DNA from: a bacterium
GTDB taxonomy: Bacteria; Bacillota_I; Bacilli_A; RFN20; DUOZ01
Direction: 5' to 3'
DNA length: 34,118 bases
Assembly: GCA_012838555.1 (NCBI GenBank)
Contig: DUOZ01000062.1
Span: 1 to 34,118 of the forward strand
Shown: one piece after another, positions 23,478-32,764 of the stretch
Layout of the letters: the number at the start of each line of letters is the position of its first letter
How positions within the stretch are numbered: position 1 is the first letter of the stretch
Translations under genes and position numbers: made by a program
The notes under the pieces: model-generated
Database searches by the model: none
What the model saw: only the letters and a program-made list of their open reading frames with translations
Told to the model about the DNA's origin: nothing

Positions 23478-23506
23478 TTAATATGCACTTATATAATTAT
23501 TGACAA
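23478..23506 (-). promoter_or_regulatory. Probable promoter of the LDH-like gene
   Basis: TTGTCA (23501-23506), 17-base spacer, TATTAA (23478-23483) on the minus strand. From 23507 to 23712 the DNA is AT-rich, with only a possible TAGAAT -10 before the PhnB-like gene. Confidence 0.5.
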
Positions 23507-23712
23507 TATTTAGGTAGTCATAATTACGAGTTCTATAATTATTATCGCAAATAAATTAAATTTAGCAATTAAGATGCTTAATAGCATAATAAAATAAACA
23601 ATTTGAGTTTTTTAATGAAGTAAATATTCCATTTTAGTAAGATAGTTATGTAAGTCAACTTATTATTTTAAGTAATATAGGCTAGAATAATTAAAAGGGA
23701 GAATGATTATTG

Positions 23713-24177
23713 ATGGTACAAAAAATACAGACAAATTTATGGTTTGAAACACAAGCCCTAGAAGCCGCGGAGTTTTATATTTCTATTTTCAAAAATTCAA
23801 AAATCAATAAGGTTGTTCGCCAAGGTAATGAAGGTATAGTCATGGCTGTTGAATTTGAAATTGAAGGACAAGTATTCGTGGCATTAAATGGTGGATCCAA
23901 TTTTTAATTTAATCCTGCAATATCATTTATTATAAATTGTGATTCTCAAGATGAAATTGATTATTATTGGGAAAGATTATCTCTAGGCGGAGACGAACAA
24001 GCTCAAGTCTGTGGTTGGCTAAAAGATAAATATGGAATTTCTTGGCAAGTTGTTCCATCCAATCTTACTAAGATGTTAAATGACCCAAATCCAGAAAAGT
24101 CACAAAATGTTATGAAAGCTTTACTTCAAATGAAGAAAATCGACATTAATAAATTAGTATATGCATATGAAAATTAG
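23713..24177 (+). pseudogene. PhnB-like VOC-family protein interrupted by one in-frame stop
   Basis: The frame from ATG 23713 to TAG 24175 encodes 154 codons with a single TAA at codon 65 (23905-23907). Before it: QTNLWFETQALEAAEFYISIF and VALNGGSNF. After it: FNPAISFIINCDSQDEIDYYW, GGDEQAQVCGWLKDKYGISW, QVVPSNL. Together these match the PhnB-like (3-demethylubiquinone methyltransferase-like) VOC domain, whose family reads GGPxFKFNxAISF at the break. One base change (AAA or CAA to TAA) explains the stop. There is no frameshift and codon use is like its neighbours, so the lesion is recent, suppressed, or a sequencing error. AAAGGGAG lies upstream. The metabolic role of the family here is unknown. 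Confidence 0.85.
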
Positions 24178-24238
24178 GTGATTTTTTGATTACTAAACTT
24201 TAATTACTATTAAATTAACACTTTTTCTACATCATCAA

Positions 24239-24267
24239 TTGACACCCAAAATTAATTACCCTATAAT
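24239..24267 (+). promoter_or_regulatory. Perfect consensus promoter of gmk
   Basis: TTGACA (24239-24244), 17-base spacer, TATAAT (24262-24267). Start of transcription is near 24274, 19 bases before the gmk GTG codon, which rules out upstream start codons. Confidence 0.9.
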
Positions 24268-24292
24268 AACTAAAAGTGAAGTAGGTGAGAGC

Positions 24293-24865
24293 GTGGATGG
24301 AAAAAGAGGCTTGCTAATTGTTTTTTCCGGACCTAGTGGAGTTGGCAAGAGTACAGTCCGTAAATTATTCATGACAAACGCGCATTTAAATCTTGTTTAT
24401 TCGATTTCAATGACAACAAGAAAACAACGTCCAGGTGAAGTAGATGGTGTTGATTATTTCTTTGTTGATCAAGAAACGTTTATGAAAAATATAAACGATG
24501 GTAATTTATTGGAGTATGCAGAGTTTGTTGGTAATTATTATGGAACACCAAAAGACTATGTTGATAAATTAAGGGATGAAGGCAAAAATGTCATTCTAGA
24601 AATAGAAGTTAATGGGGCTGAACAAGTTCTTGCTAAATGCCCTGAAGCCATTTCCGTTTTCTTGATGCCTCCCTCATTTGAAGAGTTAGAGAGTCGAATT
24701 AGAAATAGAAAGACAGAGCCTGAAGAAGTTATTTGCAAACGTTTAGAAAAAGCTAGACGTGAGATGAATCTACTTGATCGATATAGTCATGTTGTAATAA
24801 ATAAGGACATTTTACTAGCAGCAGAAGAAATTACAAAGATTATTGAATCATATTTAAAGAAATAG
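24293..24865 (+). CDS. gmk: Guanylate kinase
   Basis: ATP-dependent phosphorylation of GMP to GDP; also affects (p)ppGpp balance. 190 aa. P-loop SGPSGVGKST near residue 12, GMP-binding SMTTRKQRPGEVDGVDYFF near residues 39-57, and the lid RIRNRKTEPEE. Start is GTG at 24293 with AGGTGAG upstream; the consensus promoter overlaps any earlier start. In Bacillus rpoZ and coaBC follow; here priA follows after a strong terminator. Confidence 0.95.
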   Translation: MDGKRGLLIVFSGPSGVGKSTVRKLFMTNAHLNLVYSISMTTRKQRPGEVDGVDYFFVDQETFMKNINDGNLLEYAEFVGNYYGTPKDYVDKLRDEGKNVILEIEVNGAEQVLAKCPEAISVFLMPPSFEELESRIRNRKTEPEEVICKRLEKARREMNLLDRYSHVVINKDILLAAEEITKIIESYLKK

Positions 24866-24892
24866 TGTCGTTTCGACACTATTTCTTTTTTT
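24860..24892 (+). terminator. Terminator of gmk
   Basis: Perfect 11-bp stem AAATAGTGTCG/CGACACTATTT with a TTT loop and then CTTTTTTT. The gmk stop codon TAG is inside the 5' arm. Confidence 0.95.
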
Positions 24893-24950
24893 AAATGCTT
24901 TTTAGTAAAATCTTACTAATGTATAATATAAGAAGACAAGGAGGAAGATT

Positions 24951-27143
24951 ATGTTCATAGCTAAAGTTTTAATTGAATATTCTACTGATAATTTAAATGA
25001 ACCTTTTGATTATCTTACTCCTTATAGAATTGATAAAGGAATTAGAGTTCGAGTTACATTTAATAATAGAAAAATTATAGGTTTTGTTTTAGATTGTAAG
25101 GAAGTTAATATAACACCAAAAGAGTATGAAAATACATATGGATATAAATTGCATAGAATTGATGAAATTATTGATAAAAAGCCACTTTTAAATGATGAAT
25201 TAGATGAACTAGCTTTATTTTTAGCTAATGAATATTTTACTCCTTTAATTAGTGCTTATCAAACTATCTTGCCACCTAAATTAAAACCTACAAGTAGTCA
25301 AATAAAAGGTGTTAGAAAATTAAAAGCATATCAAATTAAAGGGAATTATAATAATGACGATGTACCTGAAAAGATTAAAGATGTCTATGATTTTATCTAT
25401 GAAAATGAAATTGTTTTAAGAAAAGATTTAAAAAGCAGCAGAGGAATTAATAAACTAATCGAATTAAATAAAATTGAAGTTATCGATGTTACTATTGATA
25501 AAAATCCTTATAATTTTCCAGTTACATTAAAAGAAGATCCAAAACTTTCAATTGAACAAGAAAATGTGATTAATGAATTTAAAAATTCTAATGATACCGT
25601 TTATCTTCTTGAAGGTGTTACAGGGAGTGGAAAAACTGAAGTCTATATCAACTTAACAAAATATTATTTATCTTTAAATAAAACAGTAATTATTTTAGTA
25701 CCTGAAATCTCTTTAACACCTTTAATTATTAAGAGATTTAAAGAAAGAGTAAATTGTGAAATCGCTATTCTTCATAGTGGTTTAACTGATAGTGAACGTT
25801 ATTTAGAATATGCAAAAATTAAAGAGAAAAAAGTTAATTTAGTTATTGGTGCGAGGAGTGCGATTTTTGCTCCTTTAGAAAATATCGGTTTAATTATTCT
25901 AGATGAAGAACATAGTGAGTCTTATAAACAAGACAATCAACCTAGTTATCATGCCAAAGATATTGCAATTTTTAGAGCTAAAAAATGGAATGCTAAAGTC
26001 TTACTTGGGTCAGCAACTCCTTCATTAGAATCAAAAGCTAGAGCAGTTAAAAATGTTTATCATCAATTACATTTAAAGACTCGATTTAACCAATCGAACT
26101 TACCTAATGTGGAAATAGTTGACATGAAAAATGAATATCGTCAAGGTAATTTATCACCTATATCTTTAAGACTAAAAGAATGTATTGAAGAAAGATTAAA
26201 CAAAAATGAACAAGTGATGTTATTACTAAATAGAAGGGGTTATTCTTATTATTTAGAATGTAAGTCATGTCATTATGTTTTTAAATGTAACGATTGTGAT
26301 ATTTCCTTAAAATATCATAAAAAAGATCAAACCTTAAAATGTCATTTCTGTGGACATCAAGAAAAAGTTCCTTCTAAGTGTCCGATATGTAAGAATACTA
26401 AGTTTTCTTATTATGGAATGGGAACACAAAAAATTGAGGAAAAATTAAATAGTTTATTCCCTAATGCTAAGATTGCAAGAATGGATACTGATAGTATAAA
26501 TAACAGTATCAAATTAACTAATTTATTGAATAAATTTGCTAATAAAGAAATTGATATATTACTTGGTACTCAAATGATTGTCAAAGGGCATGATTTTGAA
26601 AATGTAACATTAGTAGGAGTTGTTAATGCTGATATTGGCTTATATAGTAGTGACTTTAGAGCTCAAGAAAGAACCTTCCAGCTGTTAACTCAGGTTGCAG
26701 GTAGAAGTGGAAGAGGCAATAAAAAAGGTATGGCAATTATTCAAACAACCAATCCGGAAAGTTATGCTATAACTTTAACTTCTAATCATGATTATGAAGG
26801 TTTTTTTGTTAAAGAGATGGGATATAGAAATATTAGAAAGTACCCACCATATCGCTTTTTAATAAATTTAACTTTTTTAAGTAAAAACCAGGATTTTTCT
26901 TATTCATTTGCCATGAAGATGAAAGAATTAATTGAAAGTAAAAATTTAGATGATGTTGTTGTTTTAGGTCCAGTCCAACCATACATTAAAAAAATTAGAA
27001 ATCAATATCGAATGAAGTTAACTATAAAGTATAAAAATAAGGAATTAATTACACCAGTTATTGAAGAAATAAGAACACTTGTAAGAATGAATAATAAAAT
27101 TAATTTACTAATAATTGTTGAACCACTAAATAATGAAGAATAG
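24951..27143 (+). CDS. priA: Primosomal protein N' (replication restart helicase PriA)
   Basis: 730-aa superfamily 2 DNA helicase that reloads the replisome at stalled forks. N-terminal DNA-binding region (FIAKVLIEYSTDNLNEPFDY), Walker A GVTGSGKTEVY near residue 222, DEEH box ILDEEHSESYKQD near residue 318, zinc-binding cysteines in CKSCHYVFKCNDCD and CHFCGHQ...CPICKN around 435-480, and the helicase motif QVAGRSGRG near residue 581. AAGGAGG precedes the ATG. A -10-like TATAAT (24922-24927) suggests its own promoter. Confidence 0.96.
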   Translation: MFIAKVLIEYSTDNLNEPFDYLTPYRIDKGIRVRVTFNNRKIIGFVLDCKEVNITPKEYENTYGYKLHRIDEIIDKKPLLNDELDELALFLANEYFTPLISAYQTILPPKLKPTSSQIKGVRKLKAYQIKGNYNNDDVPEKIKDVYDFIYENEIVLRKDLKSSRGINKLIELNKIEVIDVTIDKNPYNFPVTLKEDPKLSIEQENVINEFKNSNDTVYLLEGVTGSGKTEVYINLTKYYLSLNKTVIILVPEISLTPLIIKRFKERVNCEIAILHSGLTDSERYLEYAKIKEKKVNLVIGARSAIFAPLENIGLIILDEEHSESYKQDNQPSYHAKDIAIFRAKKWNAKVLLGSATPSLESKARAVKNVYHQLHLKTRFNQSNLPNVEIVDMKNEYRQGNLSPISLRLKECIEERLNKNEQVMLLLNRRGYSYYLECKSCHYVFKCNDCDISLKYHKKDQTLKCHFCGHQEKVPSKCPICKNTKFSYYGMGTQKIEEKLNSLFPNAKIARMDTDSINNSIKLTNLLNKFANKEIDILLGTQMIVKGHDFENVTLVGVVNADIGLYSSDFRAQERTFQLLTQVAGRSGRGNKKGMAIIQTTNPESYAITLTSNHDYEGFFVKEMGYRNIRKYPPYRFLINLTFLSKNQDFSYSFAMKMKELIESKNLDDVVVLGPVQPYIKKIRNQYRMKLTIKYKNKELITPVIEEIRTLVRMNNKINLLIIVEPLNNEE

Positions 27144-27144
27144 T

Positions 27145-27173
27145 AAAAAGGAAGGATGCTTTTTCCTTCCTTT
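27145..27173. terminator. Terminator shared by priA and rpmB
   Basis: Stem AAAGGAAGG (27147-27155) and CCTTCCTTT (27165-27173), 9-base loop. The minus-strand tail TTTTTACTATT is better, so it mainly ends rpmB; the plus-strand tail is GTTATT. Confidence 0.8.
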
Positions 27174-27177
27174 GTTA

Positions 27178-27363
27178 TTAACCTTGTTTTCTGAGGGTTT
27201 TAAGAGCACGTGCGGAAACTTTAACTCTTCTAACTTTTCCATCAATTACCAATTTAACAGGTTGTAAATTAGCTTTCCATTTACGACGGGTTGCTCTTAA
27301 TGAGTGTGAACGTGTGTTACCACTTAAAGTTCCCTTACCTGTAATAATGCATACTCTGGACAT
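27178..27363 (-). CDS. rpmB: 50S ribosomal protein L28
   Basis: 61 aa, basic. [25 protein letters not shown], then [15 protein letters not shown], are diagnostic for bL28. Only one Cys (residue 5) is present, so this is the zinc-free form. AAGGGGG lies upstream of the ATG. As in Bacillus, it is divergent from yloU. Confidence 0.96.
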   Translation of the reverse strand: MSRVCIITGKGTLSGNTRSHSLRATRRKWKANLQPVKLVIDGKVRRVKVSARALKTLRKQG

Positions 27364-27408
27364 TTACATGACCCCCTTTTTTCAAACGTTAATTACATAC
27401 GCCTAAAT

Positions 27409-27437
27409 ATGATAGCATCTTGATAGTTTAAAATCAA
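27409..27437 (-). promoter_or_regulatory. Promoter of rpmB
   Basis: TTGATT (27432-27437), 17-base spacer with extended TG, TATCAT (27409-27414) on the minus strand; leader of about 40 bases. Confidence 0.7.
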
Positions 27438-27548
27438 GAAAAAGTTACTAACTAATAAGGGATTTTATTCCCATATAGGCTAGTTTATACTTTATTTTCG
27501 GTAAAAACCCTAATAAATATACTATATTGATAACTATTATGCAAAATG

Positions 27549-27577
27549 TTGAAATTCAAACTAACTTGGAGTATAAT
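27549..27577 (+). promoter_or_regulatory. Promoter of yloU-fakA
   Basis: TTGAAA (27549-27554), 17-base spacer, TATAAT (27572-27577), 33 bases before the yloU start. Confidence 0.8.
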
Positions 27578-27610
27578 TGATTAGCGATGTATATGCTAGG
27601 AGGTAAATCT

Positions 27611-27967
27611 ATGCCGATTGAAAGAAATTCTAGACATGGCAATATTAACATTACGATGGAAGCAATTGCTGAAATCGCTGGTAATGCATGTACTGAGTGC
27701 TATGGTGTAGTCGGCATGGCTTCTAGAACATCATTATTTTCTGGAATTGTCGAATTACTTAAAAAAGAGAACTATAGCAAAGGCGTTTTCGTCAAAGAAA
27801 CTAAAGACGGAATCGATATTGATATCTATATTATCGTTGCTTTTGGAGTAAGATTGACCGAAGTTGTCAGCGAAGTCCAAAAAAGAGTTAAGTATGTGTT
27901 AGAAAAATCACTCGATATCAAGTTTAAGGCTGTTAACGTTTACGTTCAAAGCATTAAAAAGATCTGA
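27611..27967 (+). CDS. yloU: Asp23/Gls24-family envelope protein YloU
   Basis: 118 aa. GNINITMEAIAEIAGNACTECYGVVGM at residues 9-35 and IDIYIIVAFGVRLTEVVSEVQKRV later on are typical of Asp23/Gls24 proteins, small cytosolic or membrane-associated proteins of cell-envelope stress. Pairing with fakA is conserved across Firmicutes and suggests a link to membrane lipid supply. AGGAGG precedes the ATG at 27611. Confidence 0.9.
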   Translation: MPIERNSRHGNINITMEAIAEIAGNACTECYGVVGMASRTSLFSGIVELLKKENYSKGVFVKETKDGIDIDIYIIVAFGVRLTEVVSEVQKRVKYVLEKSLDIKFKAVNVYVQSIKKI

Positions 27968-27992
27968 GTGAATTTTGTTACTGGAGGTTACT

Positions 27993-29633
27993 ATGAATAC
28001 TATTAATGGTGTAATATTTAAACAGATGCTCGTGTCTGGTGCTAATAACTTATTCAATCATTATCCTGAAGTAGATGCACTTAATGTTTTCCCTGTTCCC
28101 GATGGAGATACAGGAACTAATATGAATTTAACAATGACTTCTGGATCAAAAGAAGTGCTAAATCTAAATACTACAAATATTTACGATGTTGCTAGAGCCT
28201 TTTCAAGAGGTTTACTAATGGGAGCTAGAGGTAATTCTGGTGTTATTTTATCTCAAATTTTTAGAGGTTTTGCTCAAGCCTTAGAAGGTAAAGAAAAAAT
28301 AAATATCATTGAATTTTGTGAAGCGTGGTGGCAAGCAAAAGATGTTGCATATAAAGCAGTAATGCGTCCTGTTGAAGGAACAATTCTTACTGTCATTAGA
28401 GAAAGTAGCGAAGTTTTAAAAAATAACGCTACTAATTTCCGTTCAATTGAAGATGCAATGGAGTTTTTTATTAAAGAAGCAAAATCTTCATTAAACAGAA
28501 CACCTGAATTATTACCTATTTTAAAAGAAGTCGGAGTCGTTGATTCTGGTGGGGCCGGTCTAGTTAAAGTGCTTGAAGGTTTCAATGAAGGATTAAGAGG
28601 ACGAGTTGTCGAACGTAAGCAAATTAGCGAAATTTTAGAATCTCCAATTGCAATTGCAGGCAAAGAACTAGAAAATGAAGAATTTGGTTATTGCACCGAG
28701 TTTATCTTAGATTTAAATTATGACAATAAAAAAGAATTTACTGAAAAGAGAATGAATTGTTTCTTACAAAGTCATGGTAACTCAATTGTTTTAGTAAGAG
28801 ATGAGAACTTAGTTAAAGTTCACGTACATACTTTAAAACCAGGTGTCATATTTAACTATGCTCAACAATATGGTGAATTTGTTAGTTTAAAAGTTGAAAA
28901 TATGCAATTACAACATTCTCACATTATCGAAGGTGAAACACAACATGATGTTGAATTAAATAACCAAGCTAAAAAAGAGTATGCTTTAATTTCCGTCTCA
29001 ATAGGTGAAGGTTTAAATGAGATGTTTAGTGATTTACGTGTAGACCAAATAGTAAGCGGAGGTCAAACGATGAATCCATCAACAGAAGATTTTGTCAGTG
29101 CAATTAAAGCTTGTAATGCAAAAAACATCTTTATTTTACCTAATAACTCAAATATTATTATGGCTGCGACTCAAGCTTGTGAAGTTGTTGAAGGTGTAAA
29201 TTGTAAAGTCATACCAACTAAAACTATTCCTCAAGGTTTAGTCGCTTGTATGGTGTTTAATCCAGAGGTTGATGTTGATACAAACTTTGAAGAAATGTCT
29301 AATATTATTGCTTCTGTAAAAACTGGTCAAATTACCTTTGCCATTAAAGATACAAAAATTGATGGCATTGACATTAAAGCAGGTAATTTCATTGGTATTA
29401 ATGGTAAACATATCTTATCTTGTTCTGAAAATCGTTTAGAAGCAACTAAAGAAATGATTAAACAACTAATTGATGAAGACAGTTCACTTGTGACCATTAT
29501 TTATGGAGAAGAAACATCTAGTGATGAAGCTAAAGAATTGGAAGAATTCGTTCAAAATAGTTATAAGAGACTAGATGTTGAAATTCATAATGGAGGTCAA
29601 CCAGTTTATTCGTATATAATTAGTGTAGAGTAA
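27993..29633 (+). CDS. fakA: Fatty acid kinase FakA (YloV, DAK2 domain)
   Basis: 546 aa. Phosphorylates fatty acids bound to FakB to acyl-phosphates for PlsX/PlsY. N-terminal DegV/DAK2-type kinase domain with NVFPVPDGDTGTNMNLT near residues 33-49 (metal-binding Asp residues) and GARGNSGVILSQIFRG, then DSGGAGL near residue 180. C-terminal FakA domain with ILPNNSNIIMAA and ISVGEG-like ISVSIGEG. The ATG at 27993 follows TGGAGG, 25 bases after yloU. With plsX nearby it suggests reliance on scavenged fatty acids; FakB is not in the window. Confidence 0.93.
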   Translation: MNTINGVIFKQMLVSGANNLFNHYPEVDALNVFPVPDGDTGTNMNLTMTSGSKEVLNLNTTNIYDVARAFSRGLLMGARGNSGVILSQIFRGFAQALEGKEKINIIEFCEAWWQAKDVAYKAVMRPVEGTILTVIRESSEVLKNNATNFRSIEDAMEFFIKEAKSSLNRTPELLPILKEVGVVDSGGAGLVKVLEGFNEGLRGRVVERKQISEILESPIAIAGKELENEEFGYCTEFILDLNYDNKKEFTEKRMNCFLQSHGNSIVLVRDENLVKVHVHTLKPGVIFNYAQQYGEFVSLKVENMQLQHSHIIEGETQHDVELNNQAKKEYALISVSIGEGLNEMFSDLRVDQIVSGGQTMNPSTEDFVSAIKACNAKNIFILPNNSNIIMAATQACEVVEGVNCKVIPTKTIPQGLVACMVFNPEVDVDTNFEEMSNIIASVKTGQITFAIKDTKIDGIDIKAGNFIGINGKHILSCSENRLEATKEMIKQLIDEDSSLVTIIYGEETSSDEAKELEEFVQNSYKRLDVEIHNGGQPVYSYIISVE

Positions 29634-29664
29634 TTAAAACATATTTAAATTATTAAATAATTGA

Positions 29665-29709
29665 AGGGATTAAGATCTTATCAAGATGATAGGGTTTATC
29701 CCTCTTTTT
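29665..29709 (+). terminator. Possible terminator between fakA and recG
   Basis: AGGGAT (29665-29670) pairs with ATCCCT (29698-29703), enclosing an inner ATCTT/AAGAT hairpin, followed by CTTTTT. A competing smaller stem AGGG/CCCT exists. Confidence 0.55.
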
Positions 29710-29726
29710 AAAAAGGAGGAAGGAAT

Positions 29727-31739
29727 GTGGCATTTTCACTTACTCCCAAAAGAAAAATTATTACTAAAACGCTAGGTTTAAATTCTTTGATGGATATTTT
29801 AAACTATTTTCCGCGTCGCTATAATGATTATACAACCCAAGTATTAGATGAATCTAGTGATGGTGAAATAACAGTTATTAAAGCTAAAGTTATTGATGTT
29901 TCACCAATGGCAAGATTTCAAAGAACTAGAGTTAGATATACTGTATATCTTGATTATAATGACATTGAATTAAAAGGTGTAGTTTTTAATCGAGAGTATA
30001 TGTATAGCAAACTAAAAACTGGAACTGAAGTAATTATCAGCGGGAAATATAATCATTTAAAAAAAGAAATCGTTGTTAATGATTTAATTTTTAGTGAAAA
30101 AATTAAAACTGATGAATATTTAAAACCTATATATGGTTTAGCTAGTGGTATTGCTAATAGAGAAATCGTATCATTAGTTAGAAGTGCCTATAATTATGCC
30201 TCAAAGGCAAATTTATTAGATGATATTATTCCTATTTATTTAAGAGAAAAATATCGCTTAATTTCTAGAAAAGATGCTTATAATTATGTACATAATCCTC
30301 CAAATAAGGAAATGTTAAAGCAAGCTTATAGGTATTTAAAATTTGAAGAATTATTAATTTTTGCTCTTGCCATTATTAAAACTAAGTATGAACGAGAAAG
30401 TATAGCTTTTGATAAACGGTATGTTGATAAAGAATTAATAAAAAATTTTATTAGTTCTCTTCCTTATTCATTAACAAAAGATCAAGTAGAAACAGTTAAT
30501 GATATTATTAATGATTTAACTTCATCAAAGACAATGCACCGTTTAATCCAAGGTGATGTTGGAACAGGTAAAACCTTAGTTGCAATTATTACTTTAATTG
30601 GAGCTTGCACTAATAATAAACAAGCTGCTTTAATGGCTCCGACTGATATTCTAGCTCGTCAACATTTTTATAATATTTCTTCTTTAACTAAAAATTTACC
30701 TTTTAAAGTTGCTTTATTAGTTTCAAATATGCCTACTAGTGAAAAAAGAGAAGTCTTAGAGGGAATAAGTAATGGTGAGATTGATATTGTAGTTGGAACT
30801 CATTCTTTAATACAAAATCAAGTAAATTTTGCTAATCTTGGTTTAGTTATTATTGACGAACAACAACGTTTTGGGGTTAATCAAAGATTGTTGCTTAAAA
30901 CAAAAGGTAAGAATACAGACTTATTACTTTTAAGTGCGACACCAATTCCTCGTACTTTAGCTTTAGCATTATATGGCGATATGGATATTTCAACTTTATA
31001 TGAATTTCCTTTAGGTAAAAGAAAAATAAAAACAAAGTTAATTATGGGTAAATCAATATATCCATTTATTGATGAAGTAGAAAGTTTTATAAGGAACAAA
31101 CGTAAGATTTATATTATTTGCCCTCAAATCGATAATGAAGAGAACAATTTACATTCAGTGATTAAAGTTCATCAAGGTTTAGTCGACTTTTTTAAGGGAA
31201 AATATAAAATAGGTTTACTTCATGGTAAAATGAGTGATGAAGAAAAAGAACAAATCGTTACTTCATTTAAAGATGAAGATGTCCATGTCTTAGTATCTAC
31301 GACTGTAGTTGAAGTTGGTGTTGATGTTAGAGAAGCTGATATGATGATTATTTATGATGCTGAAAGATTCGGTCTTTCTCAATTACATCAACTAAGAGGT
31401 AGAATCGGTCGAGGCGGTAGAGAAGGAATTTGTTATTTATTAACTAGTTCTAAAGATGAAAATGTAATTAGACGCTTAACTTTCTTAGAAAATTGTGATG
31501 ACGGTTTTGAAATATCTCATTTTGATTTAAAAAATCGAGGTCCAGGAGAATTAACAGGTGTTAAGCAAAGTGGAATTGCAAATTTCAAAATTGCTGATAT
31601 CGTCGATGATATGAAAATCTTTGAAGTAGCCAAAGTTGAAGCAGAACGAATTTATCCTTCCTTAGAAAAATGGGAATATTCTAAATTAAATGATAAGGTA
31701 AATAAATATTTAGCCAAAAATGTGGAAGTGATAGGTTAA
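29727..31739 (+). CDS. recG: ATP-dependent DNA helicase RecG
   Basis: 670-aa branch-migration helicase that reverses stalled forks. N-terminal wedge (OB) domain up to about 200 (FPRRYNDYT, YLKPIYGLASGI), Walker A QGDVGTGKTLVA near residue 274, DEQQRFGVNQR (usually DEQHRFG) near residue 377, SATPIPRTLAL near residue 405, and helicase motifs STTVVEVGVDV and LRGRIGRGG, with the TRG region DGFEISHFDLKNRGPGELTG. Starts with GTG at 29727, six bases after AAGGAGG; the overlapping ATG at 29725 is in another frame. Confidence 0.96.
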   Translation: MAFSLTPKRKIITKTLGLNSLMDILNYFPRRYNDYTTQVLDESSDGEITVIKAKVIDVSPMARFQRTRVRYTVYLDYNDIELKGVVFNREYMYSKLKTGTEVIISGKYNHLKKEIVVNDLIFSEKIKTDEYLKPIYGLASGIANREIVSLVRSAYNYASKANLLDDIIPIYLREKYRLISRKDAYNYVHNPPNKEMLKQAYRYLKFEELLIFALAIIKTKYERESIAFDKRYVDKELIKNFISSLPYSLTKDQVETVNDIINDLTSSKTMHRLIQGDVGTGKTLVAIITLIGACTNNKQAALMAPTDILARQHFYNISSLTKNLPFKVALLVSNMPTSEKREVLEGISNGEIDIVVGTHSLIQNQVNFANLGLVIIDEQQRFGVNQRLLLKTKGKNTDLLLLSATPIPRTLALALYGDMDISTLYEFPLGKRKIKTKLIMGKSIYPFIDEVESFIRNKRKIYIICPQIDNEENNLHSVIKVHQGLVDFFKGKYKIGLLHGKMSDEEKEQIVTSFKDEDVHVLVSTTVVEVGVDVREADMMIIYDAERFGLSQLHQLRGRIGRGGREGICYLLTSSKDENVIRRLTFLENCDDGFEISHFDLKNRGPGELTGVKQSGIANFKIADIVDDMKIFEVAKVEAERIYPSLEKWEYSKLNDKVNKYLAKNVEVIG

Positions 31740-31771
31740 TAATGATAAAATTATTGAAAGAAGGTGTGAAT

Positions 31772-32764
31772 ATGGTTAAAATTGCAATTGATGTAATGGG
31801 ATCTGATTTAGGTCCAAAAGAATTATTAAAAGGTGTTAGACAATTCAAAGAAAAATATCCTAATGTTGAGTTATTTGTCGTTGGGAAATTAGATGAAATC
31901 GAAGAGGCTAAAGATATCGCCACCCTCGTTGAAGCAAGTGATGTTATGGGGATGGAAGATGGAGCTTTAGAAGTGATGAGGAAGAAAAACACTTCAATGT
32001 TAAAAGCAGTTGAACTAGTTAAAGAAGGTAAATGTGATGGTGTTGTATCAGCTGGTTCGACAGGTGCTTTTCTTACTGCATCAACGATTAGATTAAAATT
32101 AATTGAGGGAATTTCTAGAGCAGCACTTATCTCACCTTTCCCTAGATATGATGGGAAAGCTGTTACGATTTTAGATATTGGTGCTAATAACGAAAATACT
32201 CCACATCAAATTTACCAATTTGCAGTTATGGGTGCTTTATACTCTTCAAAAATCCTTAATGCTCATAAACCAAAATTATATTTATTAAGTAATGGTAGTG
32301 AAGAGAAAAAAGGTTCACCTTTAATTAAAGAAGCTCATCAGTTATTAAAAGAACACAACTTCCCTAATTTTATGGGAAATATTGAAGCTAGAGATGTCTT
32401 AACAAGTGAAGCTGATGTTGTTGTTACTGGTGGTTTTGAAGGTAATATTCTTTTAAAATCAATTGAAGGAACTGCATCCATGATGAACAGCATGATTAAA
32501 AATGCTTTTAAAAAGTCTGCAATCTCAAAAATTGGATATTTATTTGCAAAATCTGGTTTTGATGAAATGAGAGAAAAACTTGACTATCGCCGTTATGGCG
32601 GGGCGATGTTAGTAGGTTTAAATAATGTCGTAGTCAAAGCACACGGCTCATCAAATGCTTATGCTTTCTTTAATGCAATTAGAGTTGCTAAAGAAATGGT
32701 TGAACAAGATGTTATTTCATTATTAAAGGAAGAATTAAAAAATGGAATTAAAGAAGAGAATTGA
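31772..32764 (+). CDS. plsX: Phosphate acyltransferase PlsX
   Basis: 330 aa. Interconverts acyl-ACP and acyl-phosphate for phosphatidic acid synthesis. IAIDVMGSDLGPKELLKG at the start (family usually MGGDxAP), VSAGSTGAFL near residue 90, LDIGAN near residue 137, and TGGFEGNILLKSIEG near residue 222. The ATG at 31772 has AAGGTG upstream; an ATG at 31742 just after recG is in frame but has no ribosome site. In Bacillus fapR precedes and fabD-fabG-acpP follow; all are absent here. The last 23 bases overlap rnc. Confidence 0.94.
   Translation: MVKIAIDVMGSDLGPKELLKGVRQFKEKYPNVELFVVGKLDEIEEAKDIATLVEASDVMGMEDGALEVMRKKNTSMLKAVELVKEGKCDGVVSAGSTGAFLTASTIRLKLIEGISRAALISPFPRYDGKAVTILDIGANNENTPHQIYQFAVMGALYSSKILNAHKPKLYLLSNGSEEKKGSPLIKEAHQLLKEHNFPNFMGNIEARDVLTSEADVVVTGGFEGNILLKSIEGTASMMNSMIKNAFKKSAISKIGYLFAKSGFDEMREKLDYRRYGGAMLVGLNNVVVKAHGSSNAYAFFNAIRVAKEMVEQDVISLLKEELKNGIKEEN

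Noticed and set aside
24239-24292. Longer N-terminus of guanylate kinase
   Set aside because: Those bases form the perfect TTGACA/TATAAT promoter, so they lie upstream of the transcript start or in the leader.
28274-28663. Minus-strand open frame inside fakA, and similar ones inside recG and plsX
   Set aside because: They are antisense to well-conserved genes with clear motifs; no ribosome site or family match seen.
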